DNA of 64,000 nucleotides from Methylocaldum sp002005105 (GTDB lineage Bacteria > Pseudomonadota > Gammaproteobacteria > Methylococcales > Methylococcaceae), in assembly GCF_051027545.1 (NCBI RefSeq), contig NZ_CP194902.1:2542001-2606000 (forward strand). Direction: 5' to 3'. The notes beneath the pieces are model-generated. The model searched no databases. It was given only the letters and a program-made list of their open reading frames with translations, and was not told the origin of the DNA. Each line of letters opens with the position of its first letter. Position 1 is the first letter of the stretch. Below, piece after piece: positions 43,730 to 52,290 of the stretch. A program made the translations under genes and the position numbers.

Positions 43730-44915
43730 GGAAGCTCTGAATAAGTCCCTGGCCCCGATAAAATAACGCCCAACGTCCAATTTTCGACAGGTCGACCCCA
43801 GATGAAGCAACTCGGACTCAGTGCCACCGTGTTTGTGAAGAAACCGAAGCTGACCAAGCGTCAGAAATTTCTCCAGGACATGGAGCAGGTGATTCCTTGG
43901 GCGTTGTGGACGAGCCGAATTGCACCGTACTACCCGACGGCCGGCCGGGGCAGGCGTCCCTTTCCTTTGGAGACGATGTTGCGCATCCACCTGATGCAGC
44001 ACTGGTTCGGCTACTCCGATCCGGCGATGGAAGAGGCGCTGCACGACATTCCGATGCTGCGCGAGTTTGCCGGGCTGGATGCGGGCGAGGACGCCATGCC
44101 GGATGAAACCACGATCCTCAAGTTCCGGCGCCTGTTGGAAACCCATCAGATGGCGCAAACCCTATTCGATGAAACGGCGGCCCTATTGGCGGAAAAGGGC
44201 TTATTGTTGCGTCAAGGGACCATCGTGGATGCCACCCTGATCGCCGCCCCGCCGTCCACGAAGAACCGCGAGCGGAAGCGGGATGGCGAGATGAGTTCGA
44301 CCAAGAAGGGTAACAATTACCACTTTGGCATGAAGGCGCACATCGGCGTGGATGCTGATTCAGGCTTGGTGCACACGGTGGAAGTCACCACCGCCAAGGT
44401 GGCGGACGGGGTCATGACCGATGCCCTGTTGCACGGCGAGGAGCGGGTCGTCCTGGGCGATCGGGCCTATACCCGCAAGGACCGCAATCTGGAGGTCGAA
44501 CGCCAGGAGGGCGAGCCGGTCTGGGCATTTCCCTTCAAGCGTAAGAAGGGCGAGGACTTGCCTGCGGAACAAGTGCTTCACAACCGCATGCTGGCCGCGC
44601 TGCGGGCGGTGGTCGAACACCCATTCCGGATCGTCAAACGCCAATTCGGCTATACCAAGGTCCGGTACCGGGGACTCTTCAAAAACGGGCAGCAACTCTA
44701 CCTGCTGTTTGCCCTCGGCAATCTCTACCAGGTGCGGGAGGAGTTGATGGCAGCCTAGGGATCAATCCGTGCATCGTCCCGGAAAACCGGGGGCGAGGGG
44801 CGGAAAGAGCGCCGATGGCGGGCGCCAATTGGGGAGGGAAAAACGACCTTTTTCGGCTGGCAGCCCCGGCCGGTTTATCGGAGCCACCAATAAAACGCAC
44901 TTATTCAGAGCTTCC
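43730..44915 (+). mobile_element. IS5-family insertion sequence, complete
   Basis: The 1186-base element has perfect 17-bp terminal inverted repeats (GGAAGCTCTGAATAAGT at 43730 and ACTTATTCAGAGCTTCC at 44899) and a 4-base target duplication TTAA (43726-43729 and 44916-44919), which fits the YTAR target of IS5-group elements. It carries one intact transposase gene and a 157-base noncoding right end. Intact ends suggest a recent insertion. Confidence 0.93.
43802..44758 (+). CDS. IS5-family transposase
   Basis: A DDE transposase of 318 residues with the IS5 N-terminal domain (RRPFPLETMLRIHLMQHWFG, MPDETTILKFRRLLE) and catalytic D143 (TIVDATLI), D220 (VLGDRAY) and E272 (EHPFRIVKRQFG). It is full length and uninterrupted, so the element may be active. 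Confidence 0.95.
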   Translation: MKQLGLSATVFVKKPKLTKRQKFLQDMEQVIPWALWTSRIAPYYPTAGRGRRPFPLETMLRIHLMQHWFGYSDPAMEEALHDIPMLREFAGLDAGEDAMPDETTILKFRRLLETHQMAQTLFDETAALLAEKGLLLRQGTIVDATLIAAPPSTKNRERKRDGEMSSTKKGNNYHFGMKAHIGVDADSGLVHTVEVTTAKVADGVMTDALLHGEERVVLGDRAYTRKDRNLEVERQEGEPVWAFPFKRKKGEDLPAEQVLHNRMLAALRAVVEHPFRIVKRQFGYTKVRYRGLFKNGQQLYLLFALGNLYQVREELMAA

Positions 44916-44919
44916 TTAA

Positions 44920-44978
44920 GTAGGTCGGCAATCCTTTGCCGACACAGCGGATCTGTCGGCAAAGGATTGCCGACCTAC
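44920..44978. repeat. Dispersed palindromic repeat, family B (perfect copy)
   Basis: A 24-bp perfect inverted repeat (left arm 44920-44943, right arm 44955-44978, loop 11 bases), the best copy of the family. It starts immediately after the IS5 target duplication, so the IS landed at the edge of this repeat. Confidence 0.9.
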
Positions 44979-45058
44979 GGACTGAGCGGTGTCTGTTCAC
45001 CTGCAACGCGGCTAACGATGCGACTATCGCACCGTTCGCTCGCGTATAATGGCCGCCT

Positions 45059-47299
45059 ATGGTGATCAGGCAAGAATCGGTACATCGTTTTTCCGGTCTG
45101 GCAAGTTCCGGCCGCGAGCTTTTTTTTGCACGTCGAAGCTTTATACATTTATTCCGGCCGGCCGCGGTTCTGCTGCTGACTTTCCTGCTTGCCGCCTGCG
45201 GCAGTCCTCTGAACAATCCTTATCCGGCCGGGGACAAGGGCAGGAACATTCTTTATACCTCCTTCACCGAGCGGCCCAAGCACCTGGACCCGGCGCGGGC
45301 CTACAGCTCGAATGAATACGAGATCATCGCCCAGATTTACGAGCCGCTGTTGCAGTATGCCTATCTGAAAAGGCCCTATCAGCTCGAGCCGCTGACGGCG
45401 GAGGCTCTGCCAATAGTGACTTACCTCGATAAGGATTTGCGTCCGCTCCCGGACAACGCGCCTGAGGAACGGATAGCGTACAGCGAATACGATATTCGCC
45501 TTCGTCCGAACATCCTGTTTCAGCCTCATCCGGCATTCGCCAGGAACGGCGATGGGAGCTTTCGCTATCACGCGCTGACCGAAGGCGAATTGGCGAAAAT
45601 AAGCACGATTACCGATTTTGCCGAAACCGGCGCCCGAGAGCTGACGGCCGAGGATTACGCTTATCAGATCAAGCGGCTGGTGCATCCCCAGCTGCATTCT
45701 CCGATCGCCGAGATGATGAAGAGTTATATCGTCGGTCTCAAGGAGACGGGCGAGCGGATGGCGAAGGATTTCGAAGCCCGGCCGGATAAATCGGAATTTT
45801 TCGATATTCGCGGCTATACCGTGGAGGGCGTCGACATCGCCGATGCGCACCGCTTGAAGATCCGGCTGCACGGCAAGTATCCGCAGTTCCGCTTCTGGCT
45901 GGCGATGCCGTTTTTTGCCCCCATGCCTTGGGAAGCGGATGCGTTTTATGCCCAGAGGGGGTTGATCGAAAAGAACATCACCCTCGACTGGTATCCGGTC
46001 GGCACCGGCGCCTATATGCTGGCGGAGAACAATCCGAACCGGCGCATGGTGTTGCTGAAAAACCCCAATTATCACGATGAGTTCTACCCGGCAGAGGGCG
46101 AGCCGGAGGATGCGGCGAAGGGTTACTTGAAGGATGCCGGGCAAAAGCTGCCGTTTATCGAGAAAGTCGTCTTCACTTTGGAAAAGGAAACGATTCCCTA
46201 TTGGAACAAGTTCCTGCAGGGCTATTACGACGCCTCGGGGATCGCTTCGGACAATTTCGATCAGGCCGTCCAGTTCACCGGGCAGAACGATGCCGAACTG
46301 ACGCCGGAGATGAAGGCCAAGGATATCCACTTGGAGACGGCGATCACGACGACCATATTCTATATGGGCTTCAACATGCTCGATGCCACGGTGGGCGGGC
46401 TGGACGAGGCCAAATCCAAGCTTCGCCAAGCCATCAACATCGCGGTCGATTACGAGGAATTCATCGATATTTTCATCAACGGACGCGGCGTTCCGGCCCT
46501 GGGGATTTTGCCTCCGGACATTTTCGGTCACGTCGAGGGCAAGGACGGGATCAACCCTTACGTGTACGACTGGGCGGACGGCGCGCCGCGCCGCAAGAAC
46601 ATCGAGGCCGCGAAAAAGCTCCTGGCCGAGGCCGGCTACCCCAACGGTGTCGACGCCAAGACCGGCAGGCCCTTGGTGCTTTATCTCGATACCGTGGCGC
46701 GGGGCCCCGACGACAAATCGATTCTGAACTGGTACCGCAAGCAATTCGCCAAGCTCGGCATTCAGCTGGTGCTGCGCACCACCGATTACAACCAGTTCCA
46801 GCAGAAGATGCTGAACGGCAACGCACAGATTTTTATGTGGGGCTGGAATGCCGATTATCCCGACCCGGAAAACTTCTTTTTCCTGGTGTACGGCGAGAAC
46901 GCCAAGGTGGGCAAGGGCGGAGAGAACGCGGCCAATTATAAGAACCCGGAATTCGATCGCTTGTTCGAGCGTATGCGCAACATGGACGACGGGGAGGAGC
47001 GTTTCCGTATCATCCAGGCCATGCAGGAAATCCTTAGGCACGATTCGCCCTGGTTATTCGGTTATCATCCCAAGGCTTTTTCGCTGCATCATGACTGGTT
47101 CCGCAACCTCAAACCCAATCTGATGGCCAACAACGGGCTCAAGTACCGGCGCATCGAAGCCGAGCAGCGGGAGCTCAAGCGGGCGGAGTGGAACCGGCCG
47201 ATCTATTGGCCGCTGGCCGCGGGTTCGGGGCTGCTGGTCGCGGCGATCGTCCCGGCCTATTCGACCTATCGCCGCCGCATGAGGTCCACCGCGTTATGA
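45059..47299 (+). CDS. Oligopeptide-type ABC transporter substrate-binding lipoprotein
   Basis: The 746-residue member of solute-binding family 5 has a long N-terminal extension, then a hydrophobic segment with lipobox LAAC (Cys near residue 47). The body follows the family: PKHLDPARAYSSNEYEIIAQ, YPVGTGAYML, and IFMWGWNADYPDPENFFF. Unusually the C-terminus carries a predicted membrane segment (IYWPLAAGSGLLVAAIVPAY), so the protein may be anchored at both ends. It starts a YejABEF-like operon and overlaps the first permease gene by four bases. Confidence 0.88.
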   Translation: MVIRQESVHRFSGLASSGRELFFARRSFIHLFRPAAVLLLTFLLAACGSPLNNPYPAGDKGRNILYTSFTERPKHLDPARAYSSNEYEIIAQIYEPLLQYAYLKRPYQLEPLTAEALPIVTYLDKDLRPLPDNAPEERIAYSEYDIRLRPNILFQPHPAFARNGDGSFRYHALTEGELAKISTITDFAETGARELTAEDYAYQIKRLVHPQLHSPIAEMMKSYIVGLKETGERMAKDFEARPDKSEFFDIRGYTVEGVDIADAHRLKIRLHGKYPQFRFWLAMPFFAPMPWEADAFYAQRGLIEKNITLDWYPVGTGAYMLAENNPNRRMVLLKNPNYHDEFYPAEGEPEDAAKGYLKDAGQKLPFIEKVVFTLEKETIPYWNKFLQGYYDASGIASDNFDQAVQFTGQNDAELTPEMKAKDIHLETAITTTIFYMGFNMLDATVGGLDEAKSKLRQAINIAVDYEEFIDIFINGRGVPALGILPPDIFGHVEGKDGINPYVYDWADGAPRRKNIEAAKKLLAEAGYPNGVDAKTGRPLVLYLDTVARGPDDKSILNWYRKQFAKLGIQLVLRTTDYNQFQQKMLNGNAQIFMWGWNADYPDPENFFFLVYGENAKVGKGGENAANYKNPEFDRLFERMRNMDDGEERFRIIQAMQEILRHDSPWLFGYHPKAFSLHHDWFRNLKPNLMANNGLKYRRIEAEQRELKRAEWNRPIYWPLAAGSGLLVAAIVPAYSTYRRRMRSTAL

Positions 47300-48273
47300 T
47301 CCGCTATATCATCCGCCGCGTGCTCTACGCTCTTCCGCTGCTATTGGGCGTGAACATCCTGACCTTTCTGCTGTTCTTCGTGGTGAATACGCCGGACGAC
47401 ATGGCGCGTATGCATCTCGGGGAGAAGCATGTCACCCAGGAGGCGGTCGAAGGGTGGAAACACGAGCGCGGCTACGATTTGCCCCTGTTCTGGAACGATA
47501 AAGCGGAAGGCGCCGAGAAGGCGACCCGGACGATTTTTTATCAGAAGTCGGTGGGTCTGTTTATGTTTCGGTTCGGACGTTCCGACAGCGGACGCGAAAT
47601 CGGCGCCGATATCCGTCAGCGCATGTGGCCGTCCCTCGCCATCGCGGTGCCTTCGCTCATCGTCGGGCTTTTGGTGCACATCAGCCTGGCGCTACTCCTG
47701 GTGTTTTTCCGGCTGACTTATCTGGAATTCTGGGGCATTGCCTTGTGCGTCGCGCTGATGTCCGTTTCGTTCCTGTTCTACATCATCGGCGGACAATACC
47801 TATTGGGAAAACTGCTGCAGCTCACGCCGATCTCGGGTTACGACTCCGGAGTCAACGCTATCCGTTTCCTGATCCTGCCCTTGGCCATCAGCGTGGTTGC
47901 CGGCATTGGTTCCGGCGTGCGCTGGTATCGAACCCTGTTCCTGGAGGAAGTGGAGAAGGATTATGTCCGTACCGCGCGGGCCAAGGGGCTGTCCGAGCCG
48001 CAGGTGCTGTTCGGGCATGTGCTCAAGAATGCGATGATTCCTATTTTGACCGGGGTGGTCGTGGTGCTGCCCTTGCTGTTCACCGGCAGTCTGATCACCG
48101 AATCGTTCTTCGCCATTCCGGGGCTAGGCAGCTATACCATCGATGCCATCAGCCAGCAGGATTTCGCCATCGTGCGCGCCATGGTGTTTCTAGGCTCTGC
48201 GCTTTACGTCCTCGGTCTTCTGCTGACCGATCTTTCCTATACGCTGGTCGATCCAAGGGTGAGGCTGGGTTGA
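47296..48273 (+). CDS. ABC transporter permease, OppB/YejB-like
   Basis: The 325-residue permease begins MIRYIIRRVLYALPLLLGV, typical of OppB/DppB proteins, has about six membrane segments and the EAA loop (DYVRTARAKGLSEPQVLFGHVLKN). It is translationally coupled to the binding-protein gene (ATGA overlap at 47296). Partner of the OppC-like permease at 48646. Confidence 0.92.
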   Translation: MIRYIIRRVLYALPLLLGVNILTFLLFFVVNTPDDMARMHLGEKHVTQEAVEGWKHERGYDLPLFWNDKAEGAEKATRTIFYQKSVGLFMFRFGRSDSGREIGADIRQRMWPSLAIAVPSLIVGLLVHISLALLLVFFRLTYLEFWGIALCVALMSVSFLFYIIGGQYLLGKLLQLTPISGYDSGVNAIRFLILPLAISVVAGIGSGVRWYRTLFLEEVEKDYVRTARAKGLSEPQVLFGHVLKNAMIPILTGVVVVLPLLFTGSLITESFFAIPGLGSYTIDAISQQDFAIVRAMVFLGSALYVLGLLLTDLSYTLVDPRVRLG

Positions 48274-48335
48274 GCGGGACTCGCAAGCGTCGAAAAAGAC
48301 AGGCCATTGCAACGGTGTTAAATGCGGAGACGCAC

Positions 48336-48521
48336 ATGAACAGAGAATACACGGCGATTACCAAGCAAATCGGCGAATGGCGGGTGGGATGGATCGAAGA
48401 AATCCCCGGCGTGAATTGCCAGGAAAGAACTCATGAAGAGTTGTTGAAAAGCCTCAGGATAACTCTGATCGAGGCGCTGCAATTCAATCACGAGGAGGCG
48501 AGTTCTCGTAGGGTGGGTTAG
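48336..48521 (+). CDS. Small HicB-like protein, C-terminus supplied by a repeat
   Basis: The 61-residue protein reads as a HicB-type (UPF0150) antitoxin domain: YTAITKQIGEWRVGWIEEIP-GVNCQERTHEELLKSL. Its last residues (SSRRVG) and its stop codon come from the family A repeat that starts at 48508, so any DNA-binding C-terminal part is gone. No hicA lies beside it. It sits between the two permease genes of the transporter operon. Confidence 0.65.
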   Translation: MNREYTAITKQIGEWRVGWIEEIPGVNCQERTHEELLKSLRITLIEALQFNHEEASSRRVG

Positions 48522-48587
48522 GCCGCGAGGCCGTAACCCACCGAGAGACCTCGGATTGGTGGGTTACGCTGCGCTAACCCACCCTAC
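48508..48587. repeat. Dispersed palindromic repeat, family A (perfect outer arms)
   Basis: GTAGGGTGGGTTAG (48508-48521) is the exact reverse complement of CTAACCCACCCTAC (48574-48587); an internal pair CGTAACCCACC / GGTGGGTTACG is nested inside. It lies within the transporter operon, upstream of the second permease gene. Confidence 0.92.
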
Positions 48588-48645
48588 AATTAATCTTCTC
48601 AAGATTTGCAAGGACTTAGGTGTGCCGCTCGCAAAGTAATCCGAC

Positions 48646-50034
48646 ATGTTGAAGCTGCTCTGGACCGACATTCTGTTCTTCATCCTGCTGGCGGGGTTCG
48701 CCGTGCTCGTCGTCCGGGCCAGGGGCCGCGAGCATTTGCGCCGGCCCTGGCGCAAGGTGGCGCAGAGCCGCAGCGCCATGGTGTCGCTGGTAATTCTGCT
48801 GGCTTACCTTTTCATTGCCGTATTGGATTCGATCCACTTTCATCCGCGGATTGAAGGCGAAAACGGCCAATACCAAGGCGAGGTGATCAGCGTGCTGGAC
48901 AGCTGGATGACGCCGATCCGGACGCGCGTGGAAAAAACCTATTCGGCGCCTTTTTCGTCCTACGCCTATGCCAAGGAAATGATCCGTCAGCCGGACGGTA
49001 CGCAACGATGGGACTATCCCCGTTTGCAATACGGCGGCGCGCATCTGGCCGATCCGGAACACGAGAATATAGCGGATATTCTGACGACCGGCATGAAGGG
49101 ATTTGGAAAGGGAGTATTGGTCTGGCTATTGCCGGCTTTGCTGGTCGTCGCCTGGCGCAGCCGCCAGGACCGTATCGGTCCGGCCGAGAGTTTCAAGCGC
49201 ATCGCCCTCGGCCGAACGGAAATTCCGTGGCGGGCCGCATTACTGACGCTGTTCCTCATTTTGGCATGCGGCGGCACGCTGGGCGAGCTGGGGCTGCGCT
49301 ATCACGTGCTCGGCACGGACAAGGTCGGCGAGGACGTGTTCTACCAAAGCCTCAAGAGCGTTCGGACCGGGCTTTTGATCGGCACCCTGACCACCTTCGC
49401 TACGCTGCCGCTGGCCTTGGGATTCGGTATCCTCGCCGGTTATTTCCGCGGCTGGGTCGACGATGTGATCCAGTATCTTTACACCACCCTCAATTCCATC
49501 CCCGGCGTGCTGCTCATCGCTGCCGCCATGCTCATCATGCAGGTGTACATGGCCCGGCACGAGGACGACTTCGCCAGCCTGGCGCTGCGGGCCGATTTCA
49601 GGCTGCTGTTTCTTTGCCTGATTCTCGGCATGACCAGCTGGACCGGCTTGTGCCGCCTGCTCCGCGCGGAAACCCTGAAGTTGCGCGAAATGGAATACGT
49701 TCAGGCGGCTCGGGCGCTGGGCGTCAGGCAAGGCACGATCCTGGCGCGGCATATCCTGCCCAACGTATTCCATCTGGTGCTGATTTCGGTAGCCCTGGAT
49801 TTCAGTTCGCTCGTGCTGGCCGAGGCCGTGCTGTCGTACGTGAATATCGGCGTCGATCCCACCATGGAGAGCTGGGGCAACATGATCAACAGCGCCCGGC
49901 TCGAAATGGCGCGGGACCCGGTGGTGTGGTGGTCGTTGGCGGCCGCGTTTCTGTTCATGTTCACCCTGGTGCTCGCCGCCAATCTTTTTGCGGATGCCGT
50001 GCGGGATGCTTTCGATCCGAGGCGGGCGGAGTGA
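48646..50034 (+). CDS. ABC transporter permease, OppC/YejE-like
   Basis: At 462 residues this permease is longer than usual; the extra length is a large loop between the first membrane segments (residues ~60-160). The C-terminal half has the EAA loop (EMEYVQAARALGVRQGTILARHILPN) and the typical ending VDPTMESWGNMINSARLEM. It is separated from the first permease gene by the HicB-like gene and a family A repeat. Confidence 0.92.
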   Translation: MLKLLWTDILFFILLAGFAVLVVRARGREHLRRPWRKVAQSRSAMVSLVILLAYLFIAVLDSIHFHPRIEGENGQYQGEVISVLDSWMTPIRTRVEKTYSAPFSSYAYAKEMIRQPDGTQRWDYPRLQYGGAHLADPEHENIADILTTGMKGFGKGVLVWLLPALLVVAWRSRQDRIGPAESFKRIALGRTEIPWRAALLTLFLILACGGTLGELGLRYHVLGTDKVGEDVFYQSLKSVRTGLLIGTLTTFATLPLALGFGILAGYFRGWVDDVIQYLYTTLNSIPGVLLIAAAMLIMQVYMARHEDDFASLALRADFRLLFLCLILGMTSWTGLCRLLRAETLKLREMEYVQAARALGVRQGTILARHILPNVFHLVLISVALDFSSLVLAEAVLSYVNIGVDPTMESWGNMINSARLEMARDPVVWWSLAAAFLFMFTLVLAANLFADAVRDAFDPRRAE

Positions 50035-50104
50035 TGGACTAGCCATTGTCATCATGTTCGATAAGGCCATGGTATTTTTTCCAGATTCCCGGAGGTAGCT
50101 TTTC

Positions 50105-50308
50105 ATGAAATTAAAAGTGATCGTCCATCAGGCCGAGGAGGGCGGTTATTGGGCTGAAATTCCTGCGATTCCAGGCTGTGCTTCTCAAGGCGAAACCTTA
50201 GAGGAGTTGTTGGCGAATCTTCATGAGGCCGTAGAAGCTTGCTTGTCCATTGAGGTCGAGGAGAAAGGTCTCGCACAGACGGACAGGATTTTGGAGATCG
50301 CCGTTTGA
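50105..50308 (+). CDS. hicB: HicB family antitoxin
   Basis: The 67-residue protein has the HicB partial RNase H fold: MKLKVIVHQAEEGGYWAEIP, AIPGCASQGETLEELLANLH-EAVEACL. It lacks a long C-terminal DNA-binding domain, so it is a short-form HicB. GGAGG stands upstream of ATG 50105. The stop overlaps the hicA start (TTGA), giving the less common order hicB then hicA. It lies between the permease and ATPase genes of the transporter. Confidence 0.9.
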   Translation: MKLKVIVHQAEEGGYWAEIPAIPGCASQGETLEELLANLHEAVEACLSIEVEEKGLAQTDRILEIAV

Positions 50309-50511
50309 AAACCATTTCCGGCAAAGCTTTAGGGAAATTGCCGGAGCGGCATGGATGGGAGCTAAAGAGAATCAACGGCAGCCATCATGTCTACGGAAAG
50401 CAAGGTTATTCGGCGCGTATTTCGGTTCCTGTTCACGGCAATGAGCCGCTCAAAATCGGGCTTCTAAAACATTTTCTTAAGGTGGCCGAAATTTCGGAGC
50501 ATGAATTGTGA
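50305..50511 (+). CDS. hicA: HicA family toxin
   Basis: The 68-residue protein is a double-stranded-RNA-binding-fold mRNA interferase: GKALGKLPERHGWELKRINGS-HHVYGKQG with the catalytic histidine in GSHH, then VPVHGNEPLKIGLLKHFLKVA. The start is TTG 50305, overlapping the hicB stop. Its own TGA overlaps the GTG start of the ATPase gene (GTGA), so the toxin is translationally coupled on both sides. Confidence 0.9.
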   Translation: MKTISGKALGKLPERHGWELKRINGSHHVYGKQGYSARISVPVHGNEPLKIGLLKHFLKVAEISEHEL

Positions 50512-52175
50512 GTGTTGTCTCTGAGGTGCTGGAAACCGGTGTAGAGCGGCAACCGGCCAGCTCGCTTTTGTCGGTCTCCGATCTCCACGTGAGTTTCCGT
50601 CAGGGCGCGGAGCTGATACCTGCCGTTAGCGGGGTTTCGTTTCATATCGACAAGGGCGAGACTTTCGCCCTCGTGGGCGAGTCGGGTTCGGGAAAATCGG
50701 TCACGGCGCTGTCGGTATTAAGGCTCTTGCCCCACAATGGACGAATCATGAGGGGGCAAGTGAGTCTTGGGGGCACCGATTTGTTCGGGTTGCCGGAATA
50801 TGCCATGAGCGCCATCCGTGGGCTGCGCATCGGCATTATTTTCCAGGATCCCATGAGTTCGCTGAACCCGGTCATGACGGTAGGACGGCAAATCGGCGAA
50901 GTCCTGCGCTTGCAACGGGGTTTGCAGGGCAGGGCGGCGAGAAATCGTGCCTCGGAGCTCCTGGATCATGTGGGACTGCCGAATCCGGAGCGGCATCTGA
51001 ATGAATATCCCCACCAGCTTTCCGGCGGCATGCGGCAGCGGGTCATGATTGCCATCGCTCTGGCCGGGGAGCCGGACCTCTTGATCGCCGACGAGCCGAC
51101 TACCGCTTTGGACGTGACGATTCAGGCGCAAATTCTGGAGCTTCTCGAGCGACTGAAGCGCGAAAGCGGAATGGCGCTGTGGCTGATCACCCATGATTTC
51201 GGCATCGTCGCGGAACTGGCCGACCGCGTGGCCGTCATGCGCGCCGGCAAGATCGTGGAACAGAGCGATCGAGAAGGGTTTTTCGAAAAACCGGAGCATC
51301 CTTACAGCCGCGAGCTGTTCACGGTCATGCCCCGCTTGGACGCCTGCCTAGCCCGGCCCGAAACACATCATTCGGACCCGCTGCTAGTCGTGGAGGACTT
51401 CAAGGTCCATTACCCGATCAAGCGCGGCATCCTTCAGCGGACCGTGGATTATGTCAGGGCTGTGGATGGTGTTTCGCTTTCGGTGGCGCAGGGCGAGACC
51501 CTGGCCCTGGTGGGCGAGTCCGGATGCGGCAAGACTACCCTGGGCAAGGGGATTCTCAATCTGATCGAGAATTCCGGTGGGCGGGTCCGCTTCGATGGCG
51601 CCGATATCACCGGGCTTCGCGGCGAGGAACGCCGGAAACGTTACGCCGAGATGCAGATCGTGTTTCAGGACCCGTATTCCTCCATGAATCCGCGCATGGT
51701 CGTGGGCGACATCGTCGAAGAGGGACTACGTGCCTTGCATCCGTCCATGACCGAGAAGGAGCGGCGCGAACGAGTCGAGGATTTGCTCCACAGCGTCGGT
51801 TTGCCGAAAGAGGCCCGATTGCGTTATCCGCACGAATTTTCCGGCGGACAGAGGCAGCGCATCTGCATCGCGCGGGCCTTGGCTGTCGATCCCAAGCTGA
51901 TCGTGTGCGACGAGCCGACCAGCGCCCTCGACGTTTCGGTCCAAGCCCAAATTTTGAAGCTTTTGAGGGATCTGCGCGATCGGCGTGGTCTCAGTTATTT
52001 GTTCATCACCCACGATTTGGCCGTGGTGGCCGAGTTGGCCGATCGGGTGGCGGTCATGCACCGGGGCAAGATCGTCGAAATGGGGTCGACTCAGCAAGTT
52101 CTTTTTAAGCCGGCTCACTCTTACACCAAGCGTCTGTTGGAGGCAGTGCCGAAGTTAAGAAAGGGACAAAAATAG
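50508..52175 (+). CDS. Dual ATP-binding protein of oligopeptide-type ABC transporter (OppDF/YejF-like)
   Basis: The 555-residue protein fuses two ABC ATPases. Module 1: GESGSGKS, LSGGMRQRVMIA, LLIADEPTTALDVT. Module 2: GESGCGKTTLGKG, FSGGQRQRICIARAL, LIVCDEPTSALDVS. It powers uptake through the two upstream permeases. The start is GTG 50508, overlapping the hicA stop by four bases; this start depends on translation through the toxin gene unless a start further in is used. Confidence 0.94.
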   Translation: MSVVSEVLETGVERQPASSLLSVSDLHVSFRQGAELIPAVSGVSFHIDKGETFALVGESGSGKSVTALSVLRLLPHNGRIMRGQVSLGGTDLFGLPEYAMSAIRGLRIGIIFQDPMSSLNPVMTVGRQIGEVLRLQRGLQGRAARNRASELLDHVGLPNPERHLNEYPHQLSGGMRQRVMIAIALAGEPDLLIADEPTTALDVTIQAQILELLERLKRESGMALWLITHDFGIVAELADRVAVMRAGKIVEQSDREGFFEKPEHPYSRELFTVMPRLDACLARPETHHSDPLLVVEDFKVHYPIKRGILQRTVDYVRAVDGVSLSVAQGETLALVGESGCGKTTLGKGILNLIENSGGRVRFDGADITGLRGEERRKRYAEMQIVFQDPYSSMNPRMVVGDIVEEGLRALHPSMTEKERRERVEDLLHSVGLPKEARLRYPHEFSGGQRQRICIARALAVDPKLIVCDEPTSALDVSVQAQILKLLRDLRDRRGLSYLFITHDLAVVAELADRVAVMHRGKIVEMGSTQQVLFKPAHSYTKRLLEAVPKLRKGQK

Positions 52176-52242
52176 TTTCTCTCACTTCCAAGTGACAGTG
52201 AGCGGAACGAAACGCCTTATGGCCGCTCGGCTGAAATGAAAA

Positions 52243-52263
52243 AGCCGGGCGCAAGGCCCGGCT
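52243..52263 (-). terminator. Terminator of the haem-binding-type gene
   Basis: On the minus strand an 8-bp stem (AGCCGGGC with GCCCGGCT) and a 5-base loop are followed by TTTTTC, 28 bases after the stop codon at 52291. It may also stop the convergent transporter transcript. Confidence 0.85.
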
Positions 52264-52290
52264 AAATGCAGATCGATAACAGGCGTTCGT

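Noticed and set aside
45149..47041. A 630-codon minus-strand frame opposite the substrate-binding protein gene
   Set aside because: Shadow frame; the plus strand encodes a recognisable family 5 binding protein in an operon.
48508..48587. CRISPR array suspected from repeated GTGGGTTA units
   Set aside because: The units are nested inverted repeats, not evenly spaced direct repeats with unique spacers, and no cas genes are present.
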